Source: Lagierella massiliensis (GTDB lineage: Bacteria; Bacillota; Clostridia; Tissierellales; Peptoniphilaceae). Taken from it: DNA of 64,000 bases. Positions 33,785 through 43,145 of the stretch are shown here, one piece after another. Both the position numbers and the translations under genes were made by a program. Position 1 is the stretch's first letter. Each line of letters starts with the position of its first letter. Where the stretch lies: assembly GCF_001407835.1 (NCBI RefSeq), contig NZ_CYUO01000004.1, positions 262,739 through 326,738 on the forward strand, given 5' to 3'. The notes under the pieces are model-generated. The model made no database searches. It was not told the origin of the DNA and was given only the letters and a program-made list of their open reading frames with translations.

Positions 33785-35095
33785 TTAAGACAATTCTATT
33801 TTAAAAATAAATTTCTCTTGCGTCTTCGAAACATCATAGTTCAAATTATAATTTAGTAAAAGATTTCTGACTATATATAGTCCAAGTCCGTTGCTATTTT
33901 CTTTGCTGGAATTAAATTCTACATTAAAAATTCTGTCAATGTCAAAGTCACTTTCAAAATTATTTTCAATATAAAACCAATCATCACTAACACCAATGTT
34001 TATAAAGCCACCTTCTTTCGTGTACTTTACTGCATTACTTACAAGGTTTGATAAAATAATTTTAAGGGCAGACCTACCAATGTAAAGTTCTTCGCCTGAA
34101 ACCCCATTTTCAATGGTAATATTTTTTTGACTTGCCATTACTTTATACTTTTCTAAAACATCTTCTAAAATATCATTAATCCTTAATGTCTCTTCGTCGT
34201 CCTTTAAATGTTCCAGTGAAGAGATGGAAAGTATTTGTGAAATGTTTTGATTTAGTCCATCCACGATGTCAATACAGTTATCGATATAAAAATCTCTGTC
34301 TTTGTACTTTCCAATATTGAACTTCATATTTTCAAGTATTATCTTTAGGCTTGCCAGTGGTGTTTTTAGTTCGTGGGAGGCTCCTCTAAAGAAGTCGTAT
34401 TTTAATTTTTCAAGCTTTAAAATCTCTTTATTTTTGACTTCCAGGTCGTCAATGGAATCAAGCAGAGTAAAATATAAATTATTAATCTGTTCCTTTAGTT
34501 CTCCCACTTCGTTTTTAGAATCCACATTTAACCTTGCACCTTCATCAAGCTCCATCATCTTATCTGTAACATTTTTAATCTCTTGAATATTATTCTTTAT
34601 GGCCTTTGCATATATCAAAGACACAACTATTGAAAAAAGAAATGAAATTGAAAGGGAAAAGGGTAAAAATTTCAAACTTAGTTCCTTGGCATCTTTTTTC
34701 ATATCTGTAGTAGAAACAAATTGGACAAAGACTTTTTCAGAATCTTCTAAAGTGATTTCTCTTTCCTCGATGATTAAGGAGTTATTGTCACTACTTGGGT
34801 CGATGCCGATGTTGTTTTCAATGGGAACTTCATTGTCCTTAACATTTTCATTTACAAAGGCCTTTATGTCGCTGCTCTTGGAATAAAAATCCAGTGATTG
34901 TCTTATTGAGTCCAAGCTCTTTCCATTAAGGCTGGAAGAAATTTCATCTGCCTTTGAAGTAATCTCTTCCTTTCTGGTTTCCAAATAGGTTTTTGGAAAA
35001 ATAAAAAAGACAAGGGAGTGACTTAGAAGGATTATTACCCCAAGAACAGAAAATATCTGTATAAACATCTTAGGAAATATTTTTAAATTTTTCAT
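33785..35095 (-). CDS. Sensor histidine kinase
   Basis: A 436-residue membrane sensor. It has helices at about 10-32 and 143-165 bounding an extracellular sensing domain of about 110 residues, then a HAMP-like linker. The phosphorylated His is in FFRGASHELKTPLASLK. The ATP-binding domain has NLVSNAVKYT and NGLGLYIVRNLLLNY, while the usual DxGxG box is not clear, as in some VanS-like kinases. It overlaps the response regulator gene by four bases. The signal is unknown; bacitracin- or wall-stress sensing would be guesses. Confidence 0.87.
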   Translation of the reverse strand: MKNLKIFPKMFIQIFSVLGVIILLSHSLVFFIFPKTYLETRKEEITSKADEISSSLNGKSLDSIRQSLDFYSKSSDIKAFVNENVKDNEVPIENNIGIDPSSDNNSLIIEEREITLEDSEKVFVQFVSTTDMKKDAKELSLKFLPFSLSISFLFSIVVSLIYAKAIKNNIQEIKNVTDKMMELDEGARLNVDSKNEVGELKEQINNLYFTLLDSIDDLEVKNKEILKLEKLKYDFFRGASHELKTPLASLKIILENMKFNIGKYKDRDFYIDNCIDIVDGLNQNISQILSISSLEHLKDDEETLRINDILEDVLEKYKVMASQKNITIENGVSGEELYIGRSALKIILSNLVSNAVKYTKEGGFINIGVSDDWFYIENNFESDFDIDRIFNVEFNSSKENSNGLGLYIVRNLLLNYNLNYDVSKTQEKFIFKIELS

Positions 35096-35745
35096 CTTCT
35101 CTCCAATTTATATCCAACATTTCTTATGGTTACAATGCAGTCAAGTTCCAATTTTTTTCTTAGTTCTTTAATGTAGACATCTATTACACGATCGAATGGA
35201 ATCTCATCAGTTTCCTTCCATACATTGTCTATTATTTGAGACCTTGTTAGAGCCTGTCCTTCATTTTCTAATAGATATTTTAAAATCTCAAGCTCTTTTG
35301 CATTCATGTCGATGTCTTTGCCATTTAACTTTGCTGTATAACTTGTAAAATTGACCTCTGTGTTATTGTATTCAAATTTTTCTTTTGTTCCAGAGTACTT
35401 TTTAATTAAAGAATCTATTTGAACTTTTAATACTGGCAGAGAAAAAGGTTTTTCAATGTATCCGTCTGCCAAATTTGTAAATGCATCAATTTTATATTCT
35501 TCATCGCTAAATGCGGTAAGGATTAAAATGGGCAATTCGCTTTTTTTTCTAATTTCCTTTAGAACATCAAGTCCATTTATATAAGGTATTTGAATATCAA
35601 GTATGACAAGGTCCATATCATTATTAAATTTTTCTAAAGCCTCTTTGCCATCTCCAGCTTCTATAACTGAGTAGCCAAACTCCTGAAGGTATTCACTTAT
35701 ACCTTCTCTTATCATTTGATCATCTTCAACTACGAGAATTTTCAT
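35092..35745 (-). CDS. OmpR-family response regulator
   Basis: A 217-residue regulator. The receiver domain (1-115) has VVEDDQMI, the phosphorylated Asp in DLVILDIQIP, the switch Thr in ILTAFSDEE and Lys in YIEKPFS. The C-terminal winged helix (about 125-217) has LTRSQIIDNVW and VDVYIKELRKKLE. GGAGG precedes the ATG at 35745. It is divergent from pstS across about 175 bases, so a role in phosphate control cannot be excluded, but the pst operon carries its own pair. Confidence 0.88.
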   Translation of the reverse strand: MKILVVEDDQMIREGISEYLQEFGYSVIEAGDGKEALEKFNNDMDLVILDIQIPYINGLDVLKEIRKKSELPILILTAFSDEEYKIDAFTNLADGYIEKPFSLPVLKVQIDSLIKKYSGTKEKFEYNNTEVNFTSYTAKLNGKDIDMNAKELEILKYLLENEGQALTRSQIIDNVWKETDEIPFDRVIDVYIKELRKKLELDCIVTIRNVGYKLERR

Positions 35746-35828
35746 ATTTTCCTCCATGTAACTTTATATCTTAATTATACTAAAACAGCCCTATTTAATA
35801 AAATGAAATGATATTTACTAAATTCAAA

Positions 35829-35895
35829 TGTTAATTTATTTAACATGGAATTAACAAATCTCTACTTTTCATTTAACAAAGCCTTGTTATATTGT
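35829..35895 (+). promoter_or_regulatory. Pho boxes and promoter of the pst operon
   Basis: TTAACA occurs at 35840-35845, 35851-35856 and 35873-35878, i.e. spaced 11 and 22 bases, the direct-repeat geometry and sequence recognised by PhoP-type regulators in Gram-positives. A TTATAT (-10-like) begins at 35887. The pstS ribosome site GGAGG follows. This predicts induction at low phosphate. Confidence 0.7.
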
Positions 35896-35921
35896 AGTTA
35901 CAATAAAGTTGGAGGTAAAAA

Positions 35922-36842
35922 ATGAAAGGGAAATTTAAATTTTTAGGAATTTTATTGGCAGTAACATTACTATTTACTGCATGTGGTAAAGGTGGGTCAG
36001 ACACAGACTCAACAGAAGGTGCTGGTAACGAAACAACAGCAACAGAGGAAGCTTCAAATGATACTGCCGGTGGAATTGAAGGAATGATCTCCGTTGTTTC
36101 AAGAGAAGAAGGATCAGGAACAAGAGGAGCTTTCGTAGAACTTGTTAAAGTTGAAGATGCTGACGGCAACGACGCAACTTCAGTGGAAGCAGTTATTCAA
36201 AATAACACTGAAGCAGTTATGACAACAGTAGCAGGAGAAAAATCATCAATAGGATATATCTCTTTAGGTTCATTAAATGATACGGTTAAGGCATTAAAGG
36301 TTGATGATGTTGAAGCCACTGCTGAAAATGTAGCAAATGGAAGCTATAAAATAGCAAGACCATTTAACATAGTTACAAAGGAAGAACCTACTGGAGCAGA
36401 AGCGGATTTTATTGGATTCATATTGAGTGAAGAAGGACAAAAGATTGTTGAAGAAGAAGGTTATGTAAAAAGCCCTGACGCAAAGGACTACACTCCTGAC
36501 GACAAAGTTACAGGTTCAATTGCAATAGCTGGTTCTTCATCAGTAACTCCAGTAATGGAAAAATTAGTTGAAGCTTATGGAAAGATTAATCCAAATGTTA
36601 AGATTCAAGTAAACATGTCCGACTCAACTACTGGTGTTCAATCAGTTAAAGATGGCATTGCACAAATCGGTATGGCATCAAGAGAACTTAAAGACAGTGA
36701 AAAAGATTTGAATAAAGTTGTTATAGCCATGGACGGAATTGCAGTAATAGTTAACAAAGACAACAGTTTAGAAAATATTTCTTTGGATACTTTAAAATCA
36801 GTTTATCTTGGAGAAATTGAAGACTGGGAAGATGTAAAATAG
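35922..36842 (+). CDS. pstS: Phosphate-binding lipoprotein PstS, circularly permuted
   Basis: A 306-residue extracellular phosphate receptor. The lipobox ends at Cys21 (LFTAC), with a Ser/Thr/Glu-rich spacer to about 52. The order of domains is swapped relative to normal PstS. Residues about 55-185 hold what is usually the second half (VVSREEGSGTRGAF, SIGYISLGSL, YKIARPFNIVTKE and FILSEEGQKIVEEEGYV). Residues 198-306 hold what is usually the first half (IAIAGSSSVTPVMEKL, DSTTGVQSV, IGMASRELK, GIAVIVNKDN and YLGEIEDWEDVK). All phosphate-site motifs are present once, so the protein may fold normally. It heads the pst operon. Confidence 0.9.
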   Translation: MKGKFKFLGILLAVTLLFTACGKGGSDTDSTEGAGNETTATEEASNDTAGGIEGMISVVSREEGSGTRGAFVELVKVEDADGNDATSVEAVIQNNTEAVMTTVAGEKSSIGYISLGSLNDTVKALKVDDVEATAENVANGSYKIARPFNIVTKEEPTGAEADFIGFILSEEGQKIVEEEGYVKSPDAKDYTPDDKVTGSIAIAGSSSVTPVMEKLVEAYGKINPNVKIQVNMSDSTTGVQSVKDGIAQIGMASRELKDSEKDLNKVVIAMDGIAVIVNKDNSLENISLDTLKSVYLGEIEDWEDVK

Positions 36843-36851
36843 AGTGATAGC

Positions 36852-37736
36852 ATGGTAGAAAAAGATAGAAAAAAGTTTTATAGAAAAGAAAATGCTTTTA
36901 AGTATGTAGCCCTAATATCTGCATGTGTTTCAATACTTGCAGTAATAGTGATTTGCTTCTTTATATTCTCAAGAGGACTACCTACAATAAAAGAAATCGG
37001 AATAAAAAACTTTATCTTGGGGACCAAATGGTCCCCTACTGCCAGTCCCCCAAGTTTTGGAATATTGCCATTTATTATTTCCAGTTTCTATGTAACTCTT
37101 GGAGCCGTAATCCTTGGAGTTCCTACTGGGCTTTTCACTGCAATATTTATGGCTAAGTATTGCCCTAAGAAATTACATTCTACATTTACTGCAGGAATAA
37201 ATTTAATGGCAGGCATACCTTCAATAATATATGGTTTCTTTGGACTTACATTGGTAGTTCCAGTTATAGCAAAAGTTATAAACAAAAATGGGCTAACAAT
37301 GCTTTCAGCGATTATAATTCTTGGGATTATGATATTACCAACAGTAATATCACTTTCACAAGCAGCTATAAACTCTGTAGATGAAAGTTATTACGAAGGG
37401 GCAATAGGTCTTGGAGCTACAAAGGAGAGGGCAATTTTTACAGTTGTACTTCCAGCGGCAAAGTCAGGAATTATATCTGCAATTATCTTGGGAATGGGTA
37501 GAGCCATAGGAGAGACTATGGCGGTAATCTTAGTTGCAGGTGGACAACCAAGAATGCCGAAAGGACTCTTTAGAGGAGTTAGGACAATGACTATGAATAT
37601 AGTTACGGAAATGGGTTATGCGGCAGAGCTTCATAGAGAAGCACTTATAGCAACGGGAGCTGTACTATTTATATTTATCTTGATAATCAACCTATTGTTT
37701 GTAATCAGTAAGAACAGGGGGATAAAGCATGACTAA
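36852..37736 (+). CDS. pstC: Phosphate ABC transporter permease PstC
   Basis: A 294-residue membrane subunit of the high-affinity phosphate importer. It has six helices (about 17-40, 68-95, 105-130, 142-160, 205-225, 265-285), the conserved LGTKWSPTASPPSFGILPF loop, PSIIYGFFGL and the coupling motif YYEGAIGLGATKERAIFTVVLP. The length is normal. It follows pstS by nine bases and overlaps pstA by eight. Confidence 0.94.
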   Translation: MVEKDRKKFYRKENAFKYVALISACVSILAVIVICFFIFSRGLPTIKEIGIKNFILGTKWSPTASPPSFGILPFIISSFYVTLGAVILGVPTGLFTAIFMAKYCPKKLHSTFTAGINLMAGIPSIIYGFFGLTLVVPVIAKVINKNGLTMLSAIIILGIMILPTVISLSQAAINSVDESYYEGAIGLGATKERAIFTVVLPAAKSGIISAIILGMGRAIGETMAVILVAGGQPRMPKGLFRGVRTMTMNIVTEMGYAAELHREALIATGAVLFIFILIINLLFVISKNRGIKHD

Positions 37737-38556
37737 ATCATCTAAAATTTTAAAATTTTTTATATATTTCTTTTCCATATTAACCCTATTAAGTTTAGTA
37801 TTTGTGGTGACATTTGTGCTTATAAGAGGAATTCCATATCTTGAGCCAAAGTTGTTTTCCCTTAGATACACAAGTGACAATGTGTCCATGTTTCCAGCGA
37901 TTATAAATACGCTTATAATGGTTTTATTGGCGCTTTTAGTTGCTGTTCCTCTTGGAATAATGACTGCAATTTACTTGGCAGAATATTCAAATAAAGATAA
38001 TTTAATTGTAAGAGTGGTTAGAGTAACGGCAGATACTCTATCTGCCATACCGTCAATAGTATATGGTCTTTTTGGAATGTTATTTTTTGTTATATATCTA
38101 AAGTGGAATATCTCAATTCTTGCAGGAGCAATGACAACAGCGATAATGATACTTCCCCTAATAATGAGGAGTACAGAAGAAGCTCTTATTGCAATTCCCC
38201 AAGAACTTCGAGATGGAAGTTTTGGACTTGGAGCAGGAAAAGTAAGAACAATTGTAAGAATTGTACTACCAACAGCCATGCCGGGAATACTTGCAGGTGT
38301 TATCCTTGGTATAGGAAGAATTGTAGGGGAAACTGCAGCTCTGTTATTTACATCTGGGACAGTTGCGGAGATTCCAAAACGCATTGTAGGACCTGCATCT
38401 GGAGGAAGGACACTGGCTCTTCATATGTATGCACTTTCATCAGAAGGGCTTAATGTAAATCAAGCCTATGCTACAGGAGTCATACTTTTAATAATAATTT
38501 TAATTATTAATGGGATTTCAACCTTAATGGCAAAAAAACTTGGAAGGAATAAATAG
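37729..38556 (+). CDS. pstA: Phosphate ABC transporter permease PstA
   Basis: The second membrane subunit, 275 residues with six helices. Conserved segments include LGIMTAIYLAEYS, SAIPSIVYGLFGMLFFV, the coupling motif DGSFGLGAGKVRTIVRIVLPTAMPGI and GRIVGETAALLFTSG. It overlaps pstC and is directly followed by pstB with no gap, as in other pst operons. Confidence 0.94.
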   Translation: MTKSSKILKFFIYFFSILTLLSLVFVVTFVLIRGIPYLEPKLFSLRYTSDNVSMFPAIINTLIMVLLALLVAVPLGIMTAIYLAEYSNKDNLIVRVVRVTADTLSAIPSIVYGLFGMLFFVIYLKWNISILAGAMTTAIMILPLIMRSTEEALIAIPQELRDGSFGLGAGKVRTIVRIVLPTAMPGILAGVILGIGRIVGETAALLFTSGTVAEIPKRIVGPASGGRTLALHMYALSSEGLNVNQAYATGVILLIIILIINGISTLMAKKLGRNK

Positions 38557-39312
38557 ATGAACAAAACTAAGATTAAAATAGAGAATTTTAATTCATATTA
38601 TGGCGATTTTCATGCCATAAAAAATGTGAATATGGAAATAAAAGAAAATGAGGTAACTGCATTTATAGGACCTTCGGGTTGTGGTAAGTCAACCTTATTA
38701 AAGAGTTTAAATAGAATGAATGACTTGGTTTCGTCCTATAGAAAAGAGGGTAATATATACTTGGATGGTAAAGAAATCTTCTCTGAAATTGATGTTTATG
38801 AACTTAGAAAGAGAGTTGGAATGGTTTTTCAAAAGCCAAATCCTTTTCCAATGTCAATCTATGACAACATTGCTTATGGACCAAGAACCCATGGTATAAA
38901 AAATAAAAAGAGATTGGATGAGATAGTTGAGAGATCACTAAAGCAAGCAGCTATTTTTGATGAAGTAAAGGACAAGTTAAACAAGTCCGCTTTGGCACTA
39001 TCTGGTGGACAACAACAGAGAATTTGTATTGCAAGGGCTATGGCTGTTGAACCAGAAGTAATTCTTTTGGATGAACCAACTTCAGCGCTTGATCCAATAT
39101 CCACTTCTAAGATAGAAGAGCTTCTTGATGATATGAAAAAAGAATTCACTATAGTTATAGTAACTCACAACATGCAACAGGCAACAAGAGTTTCTGATAA
39201 AACAGGATTCTTCCTACTTGGAGACTTGGTAGAGTTTTCTGACACAGAAGCAATGTTCAGCGTTCCCAAAGATCAAAGAACGGAAGATTATATTACGGGT
39301 CGTTTTAGTTAG
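38557..39312 (+). CDS. pstB: Phosphate ABC transporter ATPase PstB
   Basis: A 251-residue ATPase. Walker A is GPSGCGKST, the characteristic PstB Q-loop is [18 protein letters not shown], the signature is [16 protein letters not shown], Walker B is [13 protein letters not shown] and the H-loop is [14 protein letters not shown]. The length matches PstB. The start is one base after the pstA stop. Confidence 0.96.
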   Translation: MNKTKIKIENFNSYYGDFHAIKNVNMEIKENEVTAFIGPSGCGKSTLLKSLNRMNDLVSSYRKEGNIYLDGKEIFSEIDVYELRKRVGMVFQKPNPFPMSIYDNIAYGPRTHGIKNKKRLDEIVERSLKQAAIFDEVKDKLNKSALALSGGQQQRICIARAMAVEPEVILLDEPTSALDPISTSKIEELLDDMKKEFTIVIVTHNMQQATRVSDKTGFFLLGDLVEFSDTEAMFSVPKDQRTEDYITGRFS

Positions 39313-39320
39313 GGGGAAAA

Positions 39321-39998
39321 ATGAGAAGTAAATTTGATGAAGAATTAAATATGCTCAATGAAGAACTGACTGAGATGGGAGAACTAATCTCCGTTAGAAT
39401 TATAGAAGCTATAAGATCCTTTAGAAATAAGGACTTGATTAAGGCAAAGTTCATTATGGAAAATGATGATGATGTAAATGAATATGAGAGAAGAATCGAA
39501 GAAAGAGCTTTAAAACTCTTACTAAGACAGCAACCAGTAGCAAGTGACTTAAGACTTATTTCTTCTGCTCTAAAAATGGTTACTGACATGGAAAGAATTG
39601 GAGATCATGCTGTTGACATAGCAGAGATAGTAATGACTATTCCAGAAATTACTAAAGACGAAACTTATGAAAATATTATGGAAATGGCAGATGTTTCAAT
39701 TGAAATGTTAAAAGAGAGTTTAAAGAGCTTTGTAACAGGAGATCTTTCTTTAGTTGATAGTATAAAAAAACATGACGACAAAGTAGATGGACTATTTAAC
39801 AAGGTTCGAAAAGATGTTATTAAAGAAATAAAAACTGCTGATACATCTTCATCTGCAGAGTATGCAGTAGATATACTTATGACTGCAAAGTACTTAGAGA
39901 GAATTGGAGATCATGCTGAAAATATTTCTGAATGGGTGGAATATTCAATAACAGGAAAACATGTTGAACATTTACCACATGGAAAAAAGTTGGGATAA
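39321..39998 (+). CDS. phoU: Phosphate signalling protein PhoU
   Basis: A 225-residue cytoplasmic protein of two similar three-helix bundles. Each has the metal-binding ExxxD-type signature: ALKMVTDMERIGDHAVDIAE in the first and AKYLERIGDHAENISEW in the second. PhoU links the PstSCAB pump with the histidine kinase and lowers the Pho response when phosphate is ample. It is nine bases after pstB and one base before the response regulator gene. Confidence 0.94.
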   Translation: MRSKFDEELNMLNEELTEMGELISVRIIEAIRSFRNKDLIKAKFIMENDDDVNEYERRIEERALKLLLRQQPVASDLRLISSALKMVTDMERIGDHAVDIAEIVMTIPEITKDETYENIMEMADVSIEMLKESLKSFVTGDLSLVDSIKKHDDKVDGLFNKVRKDVIKEIKTADTSSSAEYAVDILMTAKYLERIGDHAENISEWVEYSITGKHVEHLPHGKKLG

Positions 39999-39999
39999 T

Positions 40000-40686
40000 A
40001 TGAGAACTATCTATTTAGTGGAAGATGAAGACAATATAAGAGATTTGGTAGTATATGCTTTAGATAACTCAGGATTTAAAGCAGAAGGCTTTCCTGATGG
40101 AGATTTATTTATGGAAGCTATAAAAAAAGAAACCCCAGATTTAATTTTGCTGGATATTATGCTTGAAGGCATGGATGGATATGAAATCTTAAAGTGGCTG
40201 AGAAGTAACGAAGAGTACAAGGATATTCCAGTTATAATGGTTACTGCTAAAGATGAAGAAATAGACAAGGTTAGAGGTCTTGACATGGGTGCGGATGACT
40301 ATGTGAACAAACCCTTTGGAGTTATGGAACTCATTTCGAGAATCAAGGCTGTGCTTAGACGCTATGGCAAAAATCAATCTGAAGAAGTTGATGGAAAAAT
40401 AATATTTAGAGATATTGAAATGGACCTTTCTAAAAGAACTGTCAAAGTTGCTGGGGAAAAAATAAAACTTACCTTCAAAGAGTTTGAACTTTTACACTAT
40501 CTTATCCAAAACAAGAATATAGTCCTTTCAAGACAAAAGCTTACAGAGGAGATTTGGGGATTCGACTACGAAGGTGAAACCAGAACAATAGACGTTCATA
40601 TAAGAACTTTAAGACAAAAACTCGACAGAGAAGGATATATCGTAACAGTTAGAAATGTAGGTTATAAAATCGTAGACGGAGAATAA
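40000..40686 (+). CDS. PhoB/PhoP-like response regulator
   Basis: A 228-residue OmpR-family regulator. The receiver has YLVEDEDNIRDL, the phosphorylated Asp in DLILLDIMLEGMDG, Thr in MVTAKDEE and Lys in YVNKPFG. The winged helix ends with TIDVHIRTLRQKLDREGYIVTVRNVGYKI. The ATG at 40000 is the natural start of the receiver fold; an ATG at 39961 within phoU would add an unrelated tail. Its position after phoU and the Pho boxes before pstS suggest it is the phosphate regulator. Confidence 0.9.
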   Translation: MRTIYLVEDEDNIRDLVVYALDNSGFKAEGFPDGDLFMEAIKKETPDLILLDIMLEGMDGYEILKWLRSNEEYKDIPVIMVTAKDEEIDKVRGLDMGADDYVNKPFGVMELISRIKAVLRRYGKNQSEEVDGKIIFRDIEMDLSKRTVKVAGEKIKLTFKEFELLHYLIQNKNIVLSRQKLTEEIWGFDYEGETRTIDVHIRTLRQKLDREGYIVTVRNVGYKIVDGE

Positions 40687-40687
40687 A

Positions 40688-41713
40688 ATGGACAAGGACA
40701 TTTTAAAAAAACTGGGAATAATTTACCTAAGTTTATTCATAGTGTTTAAAATATTATTTGACTACATTCTAAAGGCGAACAAAGACCTGATTTTAATAAC
40801 AGGTCTTATTTTGCTACTCTGCGCTACTATAAATTATTTTTTACTTTTAAACCAAAAAGCTAAGTACAATCCTAAAAATATTTCAGCAATCATAATATCT
40901 GAAATTTTTAACGATGACAAATTGGATATTAAATATGATGAAGATATAAAAAAACTCTTGGATATACTTGAAAAAGAAAAGGGAAACTCAATGTTTTCCA
41001 TGGCACAGTACAAAGCGATGGAAAAACTTCGTTCAGAGTTTTCTGCAAATGTAACCCACGAATTAAAAACGCCTTTAACATCTATAATCGGTCATGCAGA
41101 GATGATACATGAAGGCATTGCTAAAGATGAAAAGGCAAAAGAGTTTGCTGGAATAATCATTGACGATGCAAGAAAGCAATTGGAACTAATAACTGATTTG
41201 ATTTCACTTTCAAAATATACGGGAAAGGAAGCTATTAACTTAGAGATTACAGAATTTGATTTAAAACCTTTGGCAGAGGATTGCATTGACAATATAAAAA
41301 ATATGGCAAGGGTAAAAAAAATAGAAATAATAAAAGACTTAGATCCTGTAATTGTAAATGCGGATAGGGAAAAAATAGAGAGTTTACTAAACAATTTACT
41401 TACTAATGGAATCAAATACAATAAAATTGGAGGTAAATTAAAAATAACAGTATATTCTAATTTAGATGAAGCGGTTATTAGAGTAAAAGATACTGGAATA
41501 GGTATATCAGAACCTGATAAGTCAAGAATATTTGAAAGATTTTACGTGGCTGACAAGTCAAGGGGAAAAAATTCTGGAACGGGACTTGGACTTTCCATAG
41601 TAAAACACATTGCACTTGCCCATAAGGGTGAAATAAAAGTAAAAAATGCCCAAGGTGGAGGTTCTGAATTTATTTTTACCTTTCCAAAAAAATTAAATAA
41701 AAAAAATAATTGA
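40688..41713 (+). CDS. PhoR-like histidine kinase
   Basis: A 341-residue kinase with two N-terminal helices (about 7-28 and 35-56) and almost no outside loop, as in kinases that sense through PhoU and Pst rather than directly. The phospho-acceptor is in FSANVTHELKTPLTSIIGHAEMI. The ATPase domain has NLLTNGIKYN, VKDTGIGISEPDK and GTGLGLSIVKHI. It starts one base after the regulator gene. A terminator ends the nine-kilobase pst-pho operon. Confidence 0.9.
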   Translation: MDKDILKKLGIIYLSLFIVFKILFDYILKANKDLILITGLILLLCATINYFLLLNQKAKYNPKNISAIIISEIFNDDKLDIKYDEDIKKLLDILEKEKGNSMFSMAQYKAMEKLRSEFSANVTHELKTPLTSIIGHAEMIHEGIAKDEKAKEFAGIIIDDARKQLELITDLISLSKYTGKEAINLEITEFDLKPLAEDCIDNIKNMARVKKIEIIKDLDPVIVNADREKIESLLNNLLTNGIKYNKIGGKLKITVYSNLDEAVIRVKDTGIGISEPDKSRIFERFYVADKSRGKNSGTGLGLSIVKHIALAHKGEIKVKNAQGGGSEFIFTFPKKLNKKNN

Positions 41714-41757
41714 AACCAAAAATGTGATTAAATTCCTTTTTGGTTTCTTTTTTTTGA
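41710..41757 (+). terminator. Terminator of the pst-pho operon
   Basis: GAAACCAAAAA and TTTTTGGTTTC pair around a loop of about 16 bases and are followed by TTTTTTTT. Confidence 0.8.
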
Positions 41758-41862
41758 AAATTTTTAAATGGTTCAGTAAATTAGTTCGCGCTTATATGAA
41801 ATTTATTTTTTTATAAATATAATAATGCTTATGTTGAGATTATAGTTTATTAATTTATTGTA

Positions 41863-41890
41863 TTGACAAGATAAATTGCAGGTATATAAT
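41863..41890 (+). promoter_or_regulatory. Sigma-A-type promoter of the DUF819-pepD operon
   Basis: TTGACA (41863-41868) and TATAAT (41885-41890) are 16 bases apart, followed by the AGGAGG site and ATG at 41925. Confidence 0.7.
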
Positions 41891-41924
41891 AGTTGTGAAA
41901 ACATTTTACAAGGAGGAGAAAAAA

Positions 41925-43136
41925 ATGGGTAGTTTAATTTCACCCGATAGTACATGGATACTATGGGCAATCTTGGCAAGCTCTGCCACATTAGCAATTA
42001 TTTTAGAGCAAAAGTATGAATGGGCAAACAAGGTGACAGGTTGTATTCTGGCATTATTTTTTATGTTAGTTTTAGCAAATCTTAAAGTTATACCAACTGA
42101 GTCACCAGTATATGACAATGTATGGGACTATGTTGTACCTCTTGCAGTTCCTATGCTTCTTTTCCATGCTGACATTAAAAAGATATGGAAAGGTTCAGGA
42201 AGAGTACTTATTATTTATTTTATTTCAGGTTTGGGAACGATTATTGGAGGATTCTTAGCATACGCACTTTTAAAAGGACTTATTCCACAATTGAATGACA
42301 TAGTACCTATGTTTGTAGGAACTTATACAGGTGGTTCCGTAAACTTTGTCGCAATGAGTGCATTATATGAAGTACCAGGTAAAACTACATCAGCAGCACT
42401 TGTAGCTGATAATTTATTGATGGCTTTATATTTCTTTACACTTGCATCACTTCCTACCATGGCAATAATTAAGAAAAAATACAAAATGCCATATGAAGCA
42501 AAGCTTGAAAAAATGAGTGATGAACAAAAATCAGAAAACAAGACAATGGCAGCTCAATATTGGGGAGCTAAGGAAATATCTTTAAAAGATATAGCTCTAA
42601 CAGTAGCAATTGCCTTTGTAATTGTTGCAGTTTCAGATAAACTTGCAGGAGTTATTAAAGCTGCATTACCTGGAGAAGATGCTTTTTCAAAAATCATTTC
42701 AGGATTTTTTGGAAACATGTATCTTTTAATCACAACAATAACTATGATAATTTCATCTGTATTTTCAAAACAAATGTCAAAGATTAAGGGAGCTCAAGAA
42801 ATAGGAACATTTTTAATATACCTTTTCTTCGCTGTAATAGGAGCACCTGCATCAGTATCTTTGATAATTAAGGAAGCACCATTACTATTGGTATTTGCAT
42901 TAATCATAGTTTTAGTGAACTTGATTTGGTCACTTATTTGGGGAAAAATATTCAAATTCTCCCTTGAAGAAATTATTATTGCATCAAATGCAAATGTTGG
43001 AGGACCAACAACAGCTGCTGCAATGGCTGTATCAAAAGGATGGCAAGAACTAATTGTACCAGCCATACTTGTAGGTACTTTAGGTTATGTAATTGGAAAT
43101 TATTACGGCATATTGTCAGGTCTTGTACTTCATTAG
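41925..43136 (+). CDS. DUF819 family membrane transporter
   Basis: A 403-residue integral membrane protein with about ten to eleven helices. Typical DUF819 segments are YVVPLAVPMLLFHADIKKIWKGSGR, PMFVGTYTGGSVNFVAMS and, near the end, IIIASNANVGGPTTAAAMAVSKGWQ. The pattern of two related halves is visible (TYTGGSVN and NVGGPTTAA). The ATG at 41925 follows AAGGAGGAG. It is nine bases from pepD, so it may import or export peptides or amino acids; the substrate is unproven. Confidence 0.85.
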   Translation: MGSLISPDSTWILWAILASSATLAIILEQKYEWANKVTGCILALFFMLVLANLKVIPTESPVYDNVWDYVVPLAVPMLLFHADIKKIWKGSGRVLIIYFISGLGTIIGGFLAYALLKGLIPQLNDIVPMFVGTYTGGSVNFVAMSALYEVPGKTTSAALVADNLLMALYFFTLASLPTMAIIKKKYKMPYEAKLEKMSDEQKSENKTMAAQYWGAKEISLKDIALTVAIAFVIVAVSDKLAGVIKAALPGEDAFSKIISGFFGNMYLLITTITMIISSVFSKQMSKIKGAQEIGTFLIYLFFAVIGAPASVSLIIKEAPLLLVFALIIVLVNLIWSLIWGKIFKFSLEEIIIASNANVGGPTTAAAMAVSKGWQELIVPAILVGTLGYVIGNYYGILSGLVLH

Positions 43137-43145
43137 GAGGAAAAA

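Noticed and set aside
36852-37736. Apparent pstS permutation as two adjacent partial genes
   Set aside because: A single uninterrupted frame from the lipobox to the stop contains both halves, with only one signal peptide and one ribosome site, and pstC follows after nine bases.
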